A stretch of 12,776 bases of DNA from an uncultured Bacilli bacterium (lineage in GTDB: Bacteria; Bacillota_I; Bacilli_A; RF39; UBA660). The notes under the pieces were generated by a model. It saw only the letters and a list, made by a program, of their open reading frames with translations. It made no database searches and was not told the origin of the DNA. Made by a program: the position numbers and the translations under genes. The DNA is taken from assembly GCA_934096605.1 (NCBI GenBank), contig CAKOMI010000032.1:1-12776 (forward strand), written 5' to 3'. Below are positions 8,601 to 12,776 of this stretch, piece after piece; the stretch's first letter is position 1, and the number at the start of each line of letters is the position of its first letter.

Positions 8601-8703
8601 CCAGTTAAATGGTTACAAAACATATATTTCTAAAAATACAACTAAACAAGTTAATATCTATCTATTTAGTCTTCTTACAAGTACTTTAAAAAAATTAAAT
8701 TAA
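5605..8703 (+). CDS. addA: ATP-dependent helicase/nuclease subunit A (AddA)
   Basis: The motor and 3'-strand nuclease of AddAB, 1032 residues from this start. UvrD/Rep superfamily 1 motifs appear in order: Q-motif region WTPEQKKAI, Walker A GAGSGKT (23-29), Ia LTFTNAAAAEM, Walker B VDEYQDTSDIQ (D357-E358), III VGDIKQSIYRFRNANP, IV NFRSRLEVL, V NIHKSKGLEFP, and VI RLFYVALTRAKEK (from R782). The C-terminal nuclease has FGTIVHEIL (H911), HGKIDLM (D973), IVDYK (D986, K988) and Q1000. All catalytic residues are present. I chose the ATG at 5605 (MAWTPEQ, AGAGAG upstream) over an in-frame GTG at 5596. The start lies 17 bases before the addB stop, implying translational coupling. It is about 200 residues shorter than B. 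subtilis AddA, with compact inserts. Confidence 0.96.
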   Translation: MAWTPEQKKAIELTGTNIIVSAGAGSGKTAVLTTRVLEKLKNGTHINELLILTFTNAAAAEMKQRIKANIEKNDLLTELDLLDTSYITTFDSFALSIVKKYHYLLNISNKINITDSSLIALQKRKILDDIFEKNYQNPSINFQNLINSLCIKDDNNLKEEILRIANKLSIKTDLNTYLDNYLVEYYNETTINRLINDYQSILNKSVNELFLELENYQMDFETDYYTKLQATFSPLKSNDLDTLIATIKALKLPSLKRGSDEISKFAKEKINKKLKELKSITIYGYKENIINDYKDTKSLIEPLLSILKDFFNNLTTYKKNNEIYDFTDIAKLSLEILKNNKSIRLELKNYFKEIMVDEYQDTSDIQEEFISLISNNNVYMVGDIKQSIYRFRNANPYIFKNKYDNYSKNLGGAKIDLVKNFRSRLEVLDNINTIFNPIMDDLIGNADYRESHQMVFGNTTYINEGKTDYNNDMTIYKYNVDNSDFSKEEIEFFKIAQDIKEKMINHYQILDKETSTLRNIEYKDFCIILDRNSSFDLAKKIFEYFDLPLSLYKDEELNQSNDIYLIKNLLTLVTHLKEKNLNNEFSYAFTSVARSFLYEYSDEELLKIIKNKKECQTPIIKSLYQLVKNMNILSTQEIIAEIIKITNYYEALIKVGNMNESIIRLNKIMELADNTNYNIYEFIDYLNDLLTKSELIKYNVKTTTKSSIKIMNIHKSKGLEFPICYFAGLYKAFSKQDLKGDIIYEPNMPLYIPTFNEGIKENIVKLIIKEKMKTLDISEKIRLFYVALTRAKEKMIMFLPITDDLDERKNADGLVINTIRYNYSSFADFLNSIPKELEKYTKTLDIKELDLTKDYLLLKDKNLLNEEKKSLIINELEFKENNITNKTFSKKTKDLIDNETRKNMEFGTIVHEILEHIDFKNLDLSLIENNFIKNIINSLVKTPLFKDIGNATIFKEYEFIDYDLDIEYHGKIDLMIVHDEYIDIVDYKLNDLTDENYINQLNGYKTYISKNTTKQVNIYLFSLLTSTLKKLN

Positions 8704-8729
8704 ACTATCAAAAAAAGATAGTTTTTTTA
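8702..8729 (+). terminator. Rho-independent terminator after addA
   Basis: AAACTATC (8702-8709), a loop of seven A, and GATAGTTT (8717-8724) form a perfect 8-bp stem followed by T residues. It starts within the addA stop codon and runs into the end of the converging lemA-like gene (stop at 8729-8727). On the minus strand the stem is followed by TAATTTAATTTTTTT, so it may also stop that transcript, less efficiently. Confidence 0.85.
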
Positions 8730-9362
8730 TATACCAAGCTCTTCATCACTAGGTATACCACTACTATCTTCTTCACTATAAAATTCTAAATCTTTAAATC
8801 TAGTTATAAAACTAATTAACGTAAGTGGAAAACTATGTATTAACGTGTTATACAAAGATACATAATCATTATATGTCATTTTCTCATTAGCAATAACATT
8901 TTCACTTTCTCTAATTTGTTTTAACAATTCCATAATACTTTCATTAGCCTTTAACTCTGGATAATTCTCTAACATTCCCCCAAATTGTTTAGAATTTAAA
9001 ATTACCTTGCTTTTTCTAGCATATGCCACACTTTTTTGAACATGACTTTCATGATTCATATATTTATCAGCTACTTTATTAGCCTTAGTAAGTAAAGTCT
9101 CACTTCTTTTATTTAATACTTCTATATTACTTTTAACAGCATTAGCCTTTTGTTTTAGAGAACTAACATTGTTTAATTTAAGTACAAAAGTTATTATTAC
9201 TCCCGTTAAAAAGCCAAAAACTAAGCTAGCCCCATTAAACGGTTCTACAACCTCTTCTACTGAACTTGGTGTAAAAACAGAAAAAATAAATACCCAAAAA
9301 ATCCACGCACAAAATATCCAAGCAAATAATTTTAAAATTTCTATTGCCAAACTATTTTTCAT
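8727..9362 (-). CDS. lemA: LemA family membrane protein with two N-terminal helices
   Basis: A 211-residue LemA-family protein. The signature is in the C-terminal half: YPELKANESIMELL (133-146), the ESENVIANEKMTYNDYVSLYN helix (151-171) and HSFPLTLISF (175-184), with an acidic tail. LemA proteins are membrane-anchored helical bundles of unknown biochemical role, widespread in Gram-positives. Typical members have one N-terminal membrane helix and are about 185 residues; this one has two hydrophobic segments (about 9-30 and 43-61) with an acidic connector, so the helical bundle would face the same side as the N-terminus. The ATG at 9362 fits GGTGAG five bases upstream; an in-frame TTG at 9365 is too close to it. 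A TTGACT (9423-9418) upstream could be a -35, but its -10 is poor. It is probably co-transcribed with the ASCH gene 82 bases upstream. Confidence 0.85.
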   Translation of the reverse strand: MKNSLAIEILKLFAWIFCAWIFWVFIFSVFTPSSVEEVVEPFNGASLVFGFLTGVIITFVLKLNNVSSLKQKANAVKSNIEVLNKRSETLLTKANKVADKYMNHESHVQKSVAYARKSKVILNSKQFGGMLENYPELKANESIMELLKQIRESENVIANEKMTYNDYVSLYNTLIHSFPLTLISFITRFKDLEFYSEEDSSGIPSDEELGI

Positions 9363-9444
9363 CAAAACTCACCATCACATTCCCAGTTAATCAAATTTTC
9401 TCATATTAAAATTTATAAGTCAAATATAATCACTACAATTAAAC

Positions 9445-9834
9445 CTATGCTTCAAAATAATTCCATATACCAAGTTGCCCTTTCGCCTTAATAGGCGTTT
9501 CTAAAACTTCTATTAGTTCTAACTGCCAAGCATATCTTCCTAGCGCATAATGGCCATAAAAATACTCAGTTGTTTCATTATTTATATAACTAATAAATTC
9601 TTCATCCATTTCTATACAGTCTACTAATCTACATTTACATAGAATATATCCAGGCTTAATATTACTTTTCAAAAACTTTAATGCATTTTCTTTATTATCA
9701 GACGCACTTATAGTTTTACTAGCATGGATATAAATTTCTCCCCGATAATTTGTTTTCCAACTACGTGTTTCATATATTTTAACTCCATCTTTAATAAGAG
9801 TTGCAAACGGTTCTTTAATAGATATAACTTTCAT
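9445..9834 (-). CDS. ASCH domain protein (PUA-like fold, putative RNA-binding)
   Basis: A 129-residue single-domain ASCH protein. ASCH domains share the PUA-like beta-barrel and are thought to bind RNA or nucleotides; a few are reported to be ribonucleases or amidohydrolases. Matching features are SIKEPFATLIKDGVKIYETRSW (5-26, the strand-helix-strand with conserved K, E and R24-S-W26), YRGEIYIHAS (30-39), PGYILCKCRLVDC (61-73), GRYAWQLE (99-106) and the closing GQLGIWNY (119-126). AAGAGGT lies about seven bases before the ATG. It follows the 154-aa unknown gene by 28 bases, so the two are likely one transcript. The substrate cannot be predicted, and an adjacent tRNA gene is only a weak hint of an RNA-related role. 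Confidence 0.9.
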   Translation of the reverse strand: MKVISIKEPFATLIKDGVKIYETRSWKTNYRGEIYIHASKTISASDNKENALKFLKSNIKPGYILCKCRLVDCIEMDEEFISYINNETTEYFYGHYALGRYAWQLELIEVLETPIKAKGQLGIWNYFEA

Positions 9835-9862
9835 ACTATTACCTCTTTATAATAATCTTTTA

Positions 9863-10327
9863 TTATTTCTTATTATATTTTATAGACAAATTTCTAACTA
9901 TTGATAAAGATTTATTTATATCATTAAATTTATCAGAAATTTCTTCAACTACCATAATTAATTGTTCCCTATTTTCTACAACAATATCATTTTCATTTAT
10001 AATTGCCGAGGCAACTTTTCTATCCATTATATTTTGCACCAAAAGTAAACTACCTGGTTGTAGTTCATTATTTTCAGATACTACTACCTCAAAACTCTTC
10101 GTCTTAAAAACAAGTTCTTTTAAAGTCATTTTTTCACCAACATAGATACTAAATGCTTTTTTAGCACCATTATTAATTCCTTCTTGATATAGAAACACAT
10201 CCATTGCAACAACATTTTCTGGCAAATCACCTTCCAATGGCAATTTAAAAGAATATGGTAAAACGTTACCCATAATATCTCTTAGATTTATAAGTGTCAA
10301 AGTAACCTTATCATTTTGTCCAAACAT
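9863..10327 (-). CDS. Hypothetical protein downstream of tRNA-Trp
   Basis: A 154-residue protein I do not recognise. The ATG at 10327 (MFGQNDKVTLTLINLRDIMG) is the start, as AGGAGGG lies four bases upstream; a longer frame to 10375 would run through a terminator hairpin. The sequence looks like a small beta-rich domain (residues 6-110: KVTLTLINL, VVAMDVFLYQ, AFSIYVGEKMTL, SFEVVVSENN, GSLLLVQNI) followed by a charged amphipathic C-terminal helix (about 118-150, IMVVEEISDKFNDINKSLS). There is no signal peptide, membrane segment, Cys cluster or catalytic motif. It leads the ASCH and LemA-like genes. The only promoter I can find upstream is that of tRNA-Trp, and a terminator lies between, so its expression may depend on read-through. 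Confidence 0.75.
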   Translation of the reverse strand: MFGQNDKVTLTLINLRDIMGNVLPYSFKLPLEGDLPENVVAMDVFLYQEGINNGAKKAFSIYVGEKMTLKELVFKTKSFEVVVSENNELQPGSLLLVQNIMDRKVASAIINENDIVVENREQLIMVVEEISDKFNDINKSLSIVRNLSIKYNKK

Positions 10328-10345
10328 AAAACCCTCCTGAATTAT

Positions 10346-10372
10346 AAAAAACTTGATACATATCGTACCAAG
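10346..10372 (-). terminator. Rho-independent terminator between tRNA-Trp and the 154-aa gene
   Basis: On the minus strand, CTTGGTAC (10372-10365), loop GATAT and GTATCAAG (10359-10352) pair over 8 bp with one G-U, followed directly by six T (10351-10346). It ends the tRNA-Trp transcript 37 bases after the tRNA. The T tract is ten bases from the next gene's SD, so it could equally be an attenuator controlling that gene. Confidence 0.75.
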
Positions 10373-10377
10373 CAATC

Positions 10378-10402
10378 TTAACGAACACTACGGTTCGATT
10401 AA
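10378..10402 (-). other. Second hairpin just 3' of tRNA-Trp
   Basis: On the minus strand, TTAA-T-CGAAC, loop CGTAGT and GTTCG-TTAA give a 9-bp stem with one bulged T. It lies between the tRNA 3' end and the terminator, with no T tract. It may simply help 3' processing of the pre-tRNA, or be part of a tandem structure with the terminator. Confidence 0.4.
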
Positions 10403-10409
10403 ATCAAAA

Positions 10410-10483
10410 TGGCAGGGGCGGAGAGAATCGAACTCCCATCAAAAGTTTTGGAGACTCCTATGCTACCATTATACCACGCCCCT
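10410..10483 (-). tRNA. trnW: tRNA-Trp (CCA anticodon)
   Basis: A 74-base tRNA with encoded CCA. The acceptor AGGGGCG pairs with CGCCCCT, then G73 and CCA. The T-arm is GGGAG-TTCGATT-CTCTC. The anticodon arm GGAGT-CTCCAAA-ACTTT has T33 and anticodon CCA in the 34-36 position, so it reads UGG (Trp). The D-arm GTATAATGGTAGCAT has the GG and TA of a real D-loop but an A-C mismatch within its stem, and the anticodon stem has two G-U pairs, so helices are weaker than in the B. subtilis tRNA. A CCA anticodon cannot read UGA well, in keeping with the standard code. Its own promoter lies about 30 bases upstream. Confidence 0.95.
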
Positions 10484-10510
10484 AATAACCAATAACTCAA
10501 GGACAAATAC

Positions 10511-10539
10511 ATTATAACATGATAAATTAGACATTTCTA
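10511..10539 (-). promoter_or_regulatory. Promoter of tRNA-Trp
   Basis: On the minus strand, TAGAAA (10539-10534; 4 of 6 to TTGACA), a 17-base spacer and a perfect TATAAT (10516-10511). The predicted start near 10504 gives a leader of about 20 bases before the tRNA. It overlaps back-to-back with the promoter proposed for the SleB-like gene. Confidence 0.6.
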
Positions 10540-10556
10540 GTCTTTTTACATAAAAT
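10528..10556 (+). promoter_or_regulatory. Possible promoter of the SleB/CwlJ-like gene
   Basis: TAGACA (10528-10533; 5 of 6), a 17-base spacer and TAAAAT (10551-10556; 5 of 6). The spacing is ideal, but the predicted start (about 10563) falls on the ribosome binding site AGGTGA (10562-10567), leaving almost no leader. It is therefore either a chance match in AT-rich DNA or a promoter with a very short leader. Confidence 0.35.
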
Positions 10557-10572
10557 ATTTTAGGTGATATTA

Positions 10573-10995
10573 ATGATTATTGAATATACTACTAAAGAAC
10601 GTGAATTACTAGCACGTATTATGCGAGCAGAAGCCTTAGCAGAAGGAGACTTAGGTATGTTAATGGTCGGTAATGTTGTGGTAAATCGTGCCTTAGTAAA
10701 ATGTCTTACTTTTAAAAACATTACTACTATTGAACAAGCCATATACCAACCTAATCAATTTGTCGGAACAAAATCATCCCTTTTTGAAGCTTCACCTACT
10801 ACTCTTGAAAAAAATCTAGCTGATCGCATATTAAAAGGTGAATACTACCATCCAGCCACACATGCCTTATGGTTTTATGCCCCCAAAAAAGGTGAAAGTT
10901 GCAAAAGTACTTGGTACACACAACCTCTAGCGGGCAGATACAACAACCATTGTTTCTATAGACCTAATCAAGGTGAATGCAAAGAAATTTATTAA
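10573..10995 (+). CDS. Cell wall hydrolase, SleB/CwlJ family (Hydrolase_2)
   Basis: A 140-residue stand-alone catalytic domain of the SleB/CwlJ peptidoglycan hydrolases (PF07486 type), which in spore formers cleave cortex peptidoglycan during germination; relatives occur in non-sporulating bacteria and phages. Features are LLARIMRAEALAEGDLGM (12-29), with E20 at the position of the proposed catalytic glutamate, VGNVVVNRAL (the V-x-N-R element), a YQPNQF segment, THALWFYAPKK and CFYRPNQGEC near the end. There is no signal peptide, membrane segment or SleB-type N-terminal binding domain, so in size and layout it resembles CwlJ rather than SleB. The ATG is preferred over an in-frame GTG at 10564 because AGGTGA overlaps that GTG. 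It converges on a LysM amidase. Confidence 0.88.
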   Translation: MIIEYTTKERELLARIMRAEALAEGDLGMLMVGNVVVNRALVKCLTFKNITTIEQAIYQPNQFVGTKSSLFEASPTTLEKNLADRILKGEYYHPATHALWFYAPKKGESCKSTWYTQPLAGRYNNHCFYRPNQGECKEIY

Positions 10996-11019
10996 ATTAC
11001 GTTCTTCGTAATTTTTTTT
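10994..11019 (+). terminator. Rho-independent terminator after the SleB-like gene
   Basis: AAATTACG (10994-11001), loop TTCTT and CGTAATTT (11007-11014) form a perfect 8-bp stem with a run of T to 11019. The stem starts inside the stop codon, the same arrangement as after addA and rpsR. Confidence 0.85.
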
Positions 11020-11026
11020 ATATACT

Positions 11027-11053
11027 AAAAAAGACAACTTAATAAGTCATCTT
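11027..11053 (-). terminator. Rho-independent terminator of the LysM amidase gene
   Basis: On the minus strand, AAGATGACT (11053-11045), loop TATTA and AGTTGTCTT (11039-11031) pair over 9 bp including two G-U pairs, then more T. On the plus strand the same two positions are C/A mismatches, so it is built to work in the amidase direction. It shares 17 bases (11024-11040) with the rpsR terminator region. Confidence 0.8.
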
Positions 11054-11058
11054 AAGAA

Positions 11059-12249
11059 CTATGGAATAATCAATTTTTGCCCAATACTTAACAAATTACT
11101 TGTTAAATTGTTTCTTTTCTTAATTGCATCTACTGTTGTATTATAATCACGTGCTATAGCATATAAATTATCACCAGCCTTAACCGTATATATAACATTT
11201 GCACTATTACTACTAGGAATTTTTAATATTTGCCCAATGCTAAGACTATCACTATTAAGATTATTTAAACTCTTAATTTCACTTACTGATACATTATTTT
11301 CTCTAGCAATTTTATACAAATTATCACCTGCTTTAACAACATAAGTATTAATATTATTAGGAACATCACTTGTATTATTTGCTATTTTCAATTTCTGTCC
11401 TACACTTAAATTATTACTAGATAAATTATTAATTTCTTTTAAAGATGAAACACTAGTACCATATCTTTTTGCAATACTATAAAGTGTATCTCCTTTATTA
11501 ACAGTATAATATTCATCTACTTTATCACTACCAGGTATTAAAAGAACTTGTCCAATACTAAGTGAGTTACTTGTTAGATTATTTTTGTTTTTTAAATCTT
11601 CCACACTTACACCATATTTTCTTGCAATACCCCACAATGTATCTCCCTTACTAACAACATAAGTATTATTACTATCACCTGCTTGTTTATAAGTAACACC
11701 AGCGTAACTTGCTACTGCTCTTACTACTGCTTCTGCTAAATCCTGCCAATCTTCTTTTAACAAATTAGGATCATCACCACTACTATCAGCAAAACCATAC
11801 TCAATAATAACTGATTCATTATTAGGTGTATCTCTTAAAATATAATAGTAGTCTTTAGAAGGGTCAGATGGTAATCTTCTTTGATAATACTTACGAACGT
11901 TTTGTCCAGACCTAGTAAATTCATCTGCAATCTTTTTGGCTAGTGTAGAAGAATTTCGTAAAGCATAGATTATTTCAGCACCATCCCCACCACCTGCATT
12001 AATATGATTAGACAAAACTATAACATCATTTCCATTACCATAAAAACTCTGAACTTTTTTTGGTCTATCACTAGGTCCTAGAGTAATATCACTATCTCTT
12101 GTCATAGCATTTTCAATTCCTAACTCATTAAAACGCTTATGTAAATATTTACTTATTTCCAAAGTTTTATTCTTTTCTATTATTCCATTTGCGCTAGTAC
12201 CAGGGTCTTCTCCCCCATGACCAGCATCAATCACTATTTTTTTAGCCAT
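11059..12249 (-). CDS. N-acetylmuramoyl-L-alanine amidase (Amidase_3) with four LysM repeats
   Basis: A 396-residue zinc amidase that cuts the bond between N-acetylmuramic acid and L-alanine in peptidoglycan. The Amidase_3 domain spans about residues 4-183, with zinc ligands H11 (IDAGHGG), E25 (GIIEKN) and H82 (SNHINA), and catalytic E150 (IIEYGF). Four LysM peptidoglycan-binding repeats follow (about 196-239, 247-290, 302-345, 353-396), each with the GD-x-L-y-x-IA and SIGQ-x-L-x-IP pattern, separated by short Ser/Asn linkers. There is no signal peptide: the protein begins MAKKIVIDAGHGG, as in mother-cell-lytic CwlC/CwlH amidases and phage endolysins. The ATG at 12249 follows AGGTGAT; an in-frame GTG at 12258 lies within that SD. 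It converges on the SleB-like gene. Export would need lysis, a holin or an unusual route. Confidence 0.95.
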   Translation of the reverse strand: MAKKIVIDAGHGGEDPGTSANGIIEKNKTLEISKYLHKRFNELGIENAMTRDSDITLGPSDRPKKVQSFYGNGNDVIVLSNHINAGGGDGAEIIYALRNSSTLAKKIADEFTRSGQNVRKYYQRRLPSDPSKDYYYILRDTPNNESVIIEYGFADSSGDDPNLLKEDWQDLAEAVVRAVASYAGVTYKQAGDSNNTYVVSKGDTLWGIARKYGVSVEDLKNKNNLTSNSLSIGQVLLIPGSDKVDEYYTVNKGDTLYSIAKRYGTSVSSLKEINNLSSNNLSVGQKLKIANNTSDVPNNINTYVVKAGDNLYKIARENNVSVSEIKSLNNLNSDSLSIGQILKIPSSNSANVIYTVKAGDNLYAIARDYNTTVDAIKKRNNLTSNLLSIGQKLIIP

Positions 12250-12258
12250 ACATATCAC

Positions 12259-12377
12259 CTAAAATAGTATATGGTAAATACCTAAATATGTTATTTATTA
12301 ATAATGTATATCACTTAACTTTTTAATCTAGTACCTTTTTTAGTATTTTAACTTTCAACTACAATATACATAAATTA
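12259..12377 (-). other. Intergenic region between the metallopeptidase and amidase genes
   Basis: About 120 AT-rich bases. I see no T-tailed hairpin for the upstream gene and no good promoter pair for the amidase; TATACT (12279-12274) lacks a -35. TATTTTAGGTGATAT (12266-12252) is identical to 10556-10570 before the SleB-like gene and includes the ribosome binding site. The two minus-strand genes may share a transcript. Confidence 0.35.
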
Positions 12378-12776
12378 TCATTCAATAAATCTTTCCCAAT
12401 TCTCTTTAGTAGAACTTGAAACACAATCAAAATATTTTTCCAATTGTCTACTAATCAATTTAGCTTTTTCATTAATTGGATTACCAGCAATATAATAATC
12501 TTTCTTTAATGTTCTAAACATCATATCAGAAAACAATACGGCTCTATCTTCTTTATAATCAGATTTACTATAAGCTGATAAAAAATAAGCAGGATTAGAA
12601 TAATAATATACATATTCAGTTGTTTGATTTCCATATGTAAAACCAGGTGGATTATATTCTTTCATGCTATTTTCTAATGCACTTGCTCCTATAATACTTG
12701 CTAAATAACAATCTATATAATGCATTATTTCATGATGAAGTGTACTTTCAAACAATAAACTTTCTGTATTAATAAG
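12378..12776 (-). CDS. Putative zinc metallopeptidase, C-terminal part (cut by window edge)
   Basis: The frame is open to the right edge, so the N-terminus lies outside; 132 codons are visible, beginning LINTESLLFESTLHHEIMHYID. The HEIMH zinc-binding motif (HExxH) is followed about 60 residues on by YSKSDYKEDRAVLFSDMM, whose E-D could supply the third zinc ligand as in gluzincin-type peptidases. Similar proteins are often annotated as putative zinc-binding metallopeptidases or lipoproteins in Bacillota. Whether it has a signal peptide or lipobox cannot be seen here. An in-frame TTG at 12755 is not a credible start because coding potential continues upstream. The stop codon is TGA. The aromatic-rich middle (TEYVYYYSNPAYFLSAYSK) is notable. 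Confidence 0.7.
   Translation of the reverse strand, partial: LINTESLLFESTLHHEIMHYIDCYLASIIGASALENSMKEYNPPGFTYGNQTTEYVYYYSNPAYFLSAYSKSDYKEDRAVLFSDMMFRTLKKDYYIAGNPINEKAKLISRQLEKYFDCVSSSTKENWERFIE

Noticed and set aside
9169..9390. Plus-strand open frame of 73 codons opposite the lemA-like gene
   Set aside because: Antisense to the two membrane helices, with no SD and no family resemblance.
10328..10409. T-box riboswitch before the 154-aa gene
   Set aside because: There is too little space, and no specifier stem or T-box sequence; only two hairpins are present.
10560..10742. Minus-strand open frame of 60 codons opposite the SleB-like gene
   Set aside because: Antisense to a clear hydrolase domain, with no ribosome binding site.
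12304..12371. Separated inverted repeat ATGTATAT / ATATACAT
   Set aside because: Eight A/T-dominated bases with a 52-base gap; expected by chance in DNA of this composition.

Overview
The window is a very AT-rich bacterial chromosome segment from a Gram-positive (Bacillota-type) organism. Evidence for this is the AddAB recombination nuclease in place of RecBCD, strong AGGAGG/AGGTGAT ribosome binding sites, an rpsF-ssb-rpsR operon, a stand-alone SleB/CwlJ-type cell-wall hydrolase, and a LysM amidase. The base composition resembles Mollicutes, but the genetic code looks standard. Two genes (addB, and the metallopeptidase at the right edge) stop at TGA, all Trp codons I checked are TGG, and the one tRNA in the window is tRNA-Trp with a CCA anticodon. 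An uncultured, host-associated Bacilli/Erysipelotrichia-like lineage fits, but I cannot name it.

Layout. (1) 1-437 has no clear gene; it holds two RNA-like palindromes and a five-codon mini-ORF ahead of an Rpn/PD-(D/E)XK-type nuclease gene (438-1268, +). (2) The minus-strand operon rpsF-ssb-rpsR (2380-1341) has its own near-consensus promoter inside the end of an upstream coiled-coil gene of unknown function (3117-2452, -). It also has a structured leader that can bury the rpsF Shine-Dalgarno and may be an S6:S18 autoregulatory leader. (3) The plus-strand pair addB-addA (3303-8703) overlaps translationally. Both proteins are shorter than their Bacillus homologues, and AddB lacks the N-terminal Walker A but keeps its nuclease and iron-sulphur residues. 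(4) A minus-strand group follows: tRNA-Trp (10483-10410), a 154-aa unknown protein, an ASCH-domain protein and a two-helix LemA-family membrane protein (ending at 8727). A strong terminator hairpin sits between the tRNA and the unknown gene. (5) A CwlJ/SleB-like hydrolase (10573-10995, +) converges on a four-LysM amidase (12249-11059, -). Neither has a signal peptide, and the two share a 15-nt translation-initiation context. (6) The right edge cuts a zinc-metallopeptidase-like gene (-).

How the genes work together. rpsF-ssb-rpsR is the conserved ribosome/replication operon. AddAB handles double-strand-break resection, and SSB coats the product. The hydrolase and amidase both act on peptidoglycan. 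The three convergent gene junctions each carry hairpin terminators, and two of them share a 17-nt stretch. No mobile element, CRISPR array or obviously new multi-gene system is visible. The best candidates for new biology are the RNA leaders (rpsF, the Rpn gene, and the tRNA-Trp/unknown gene junction) and the two unrecognised genes.
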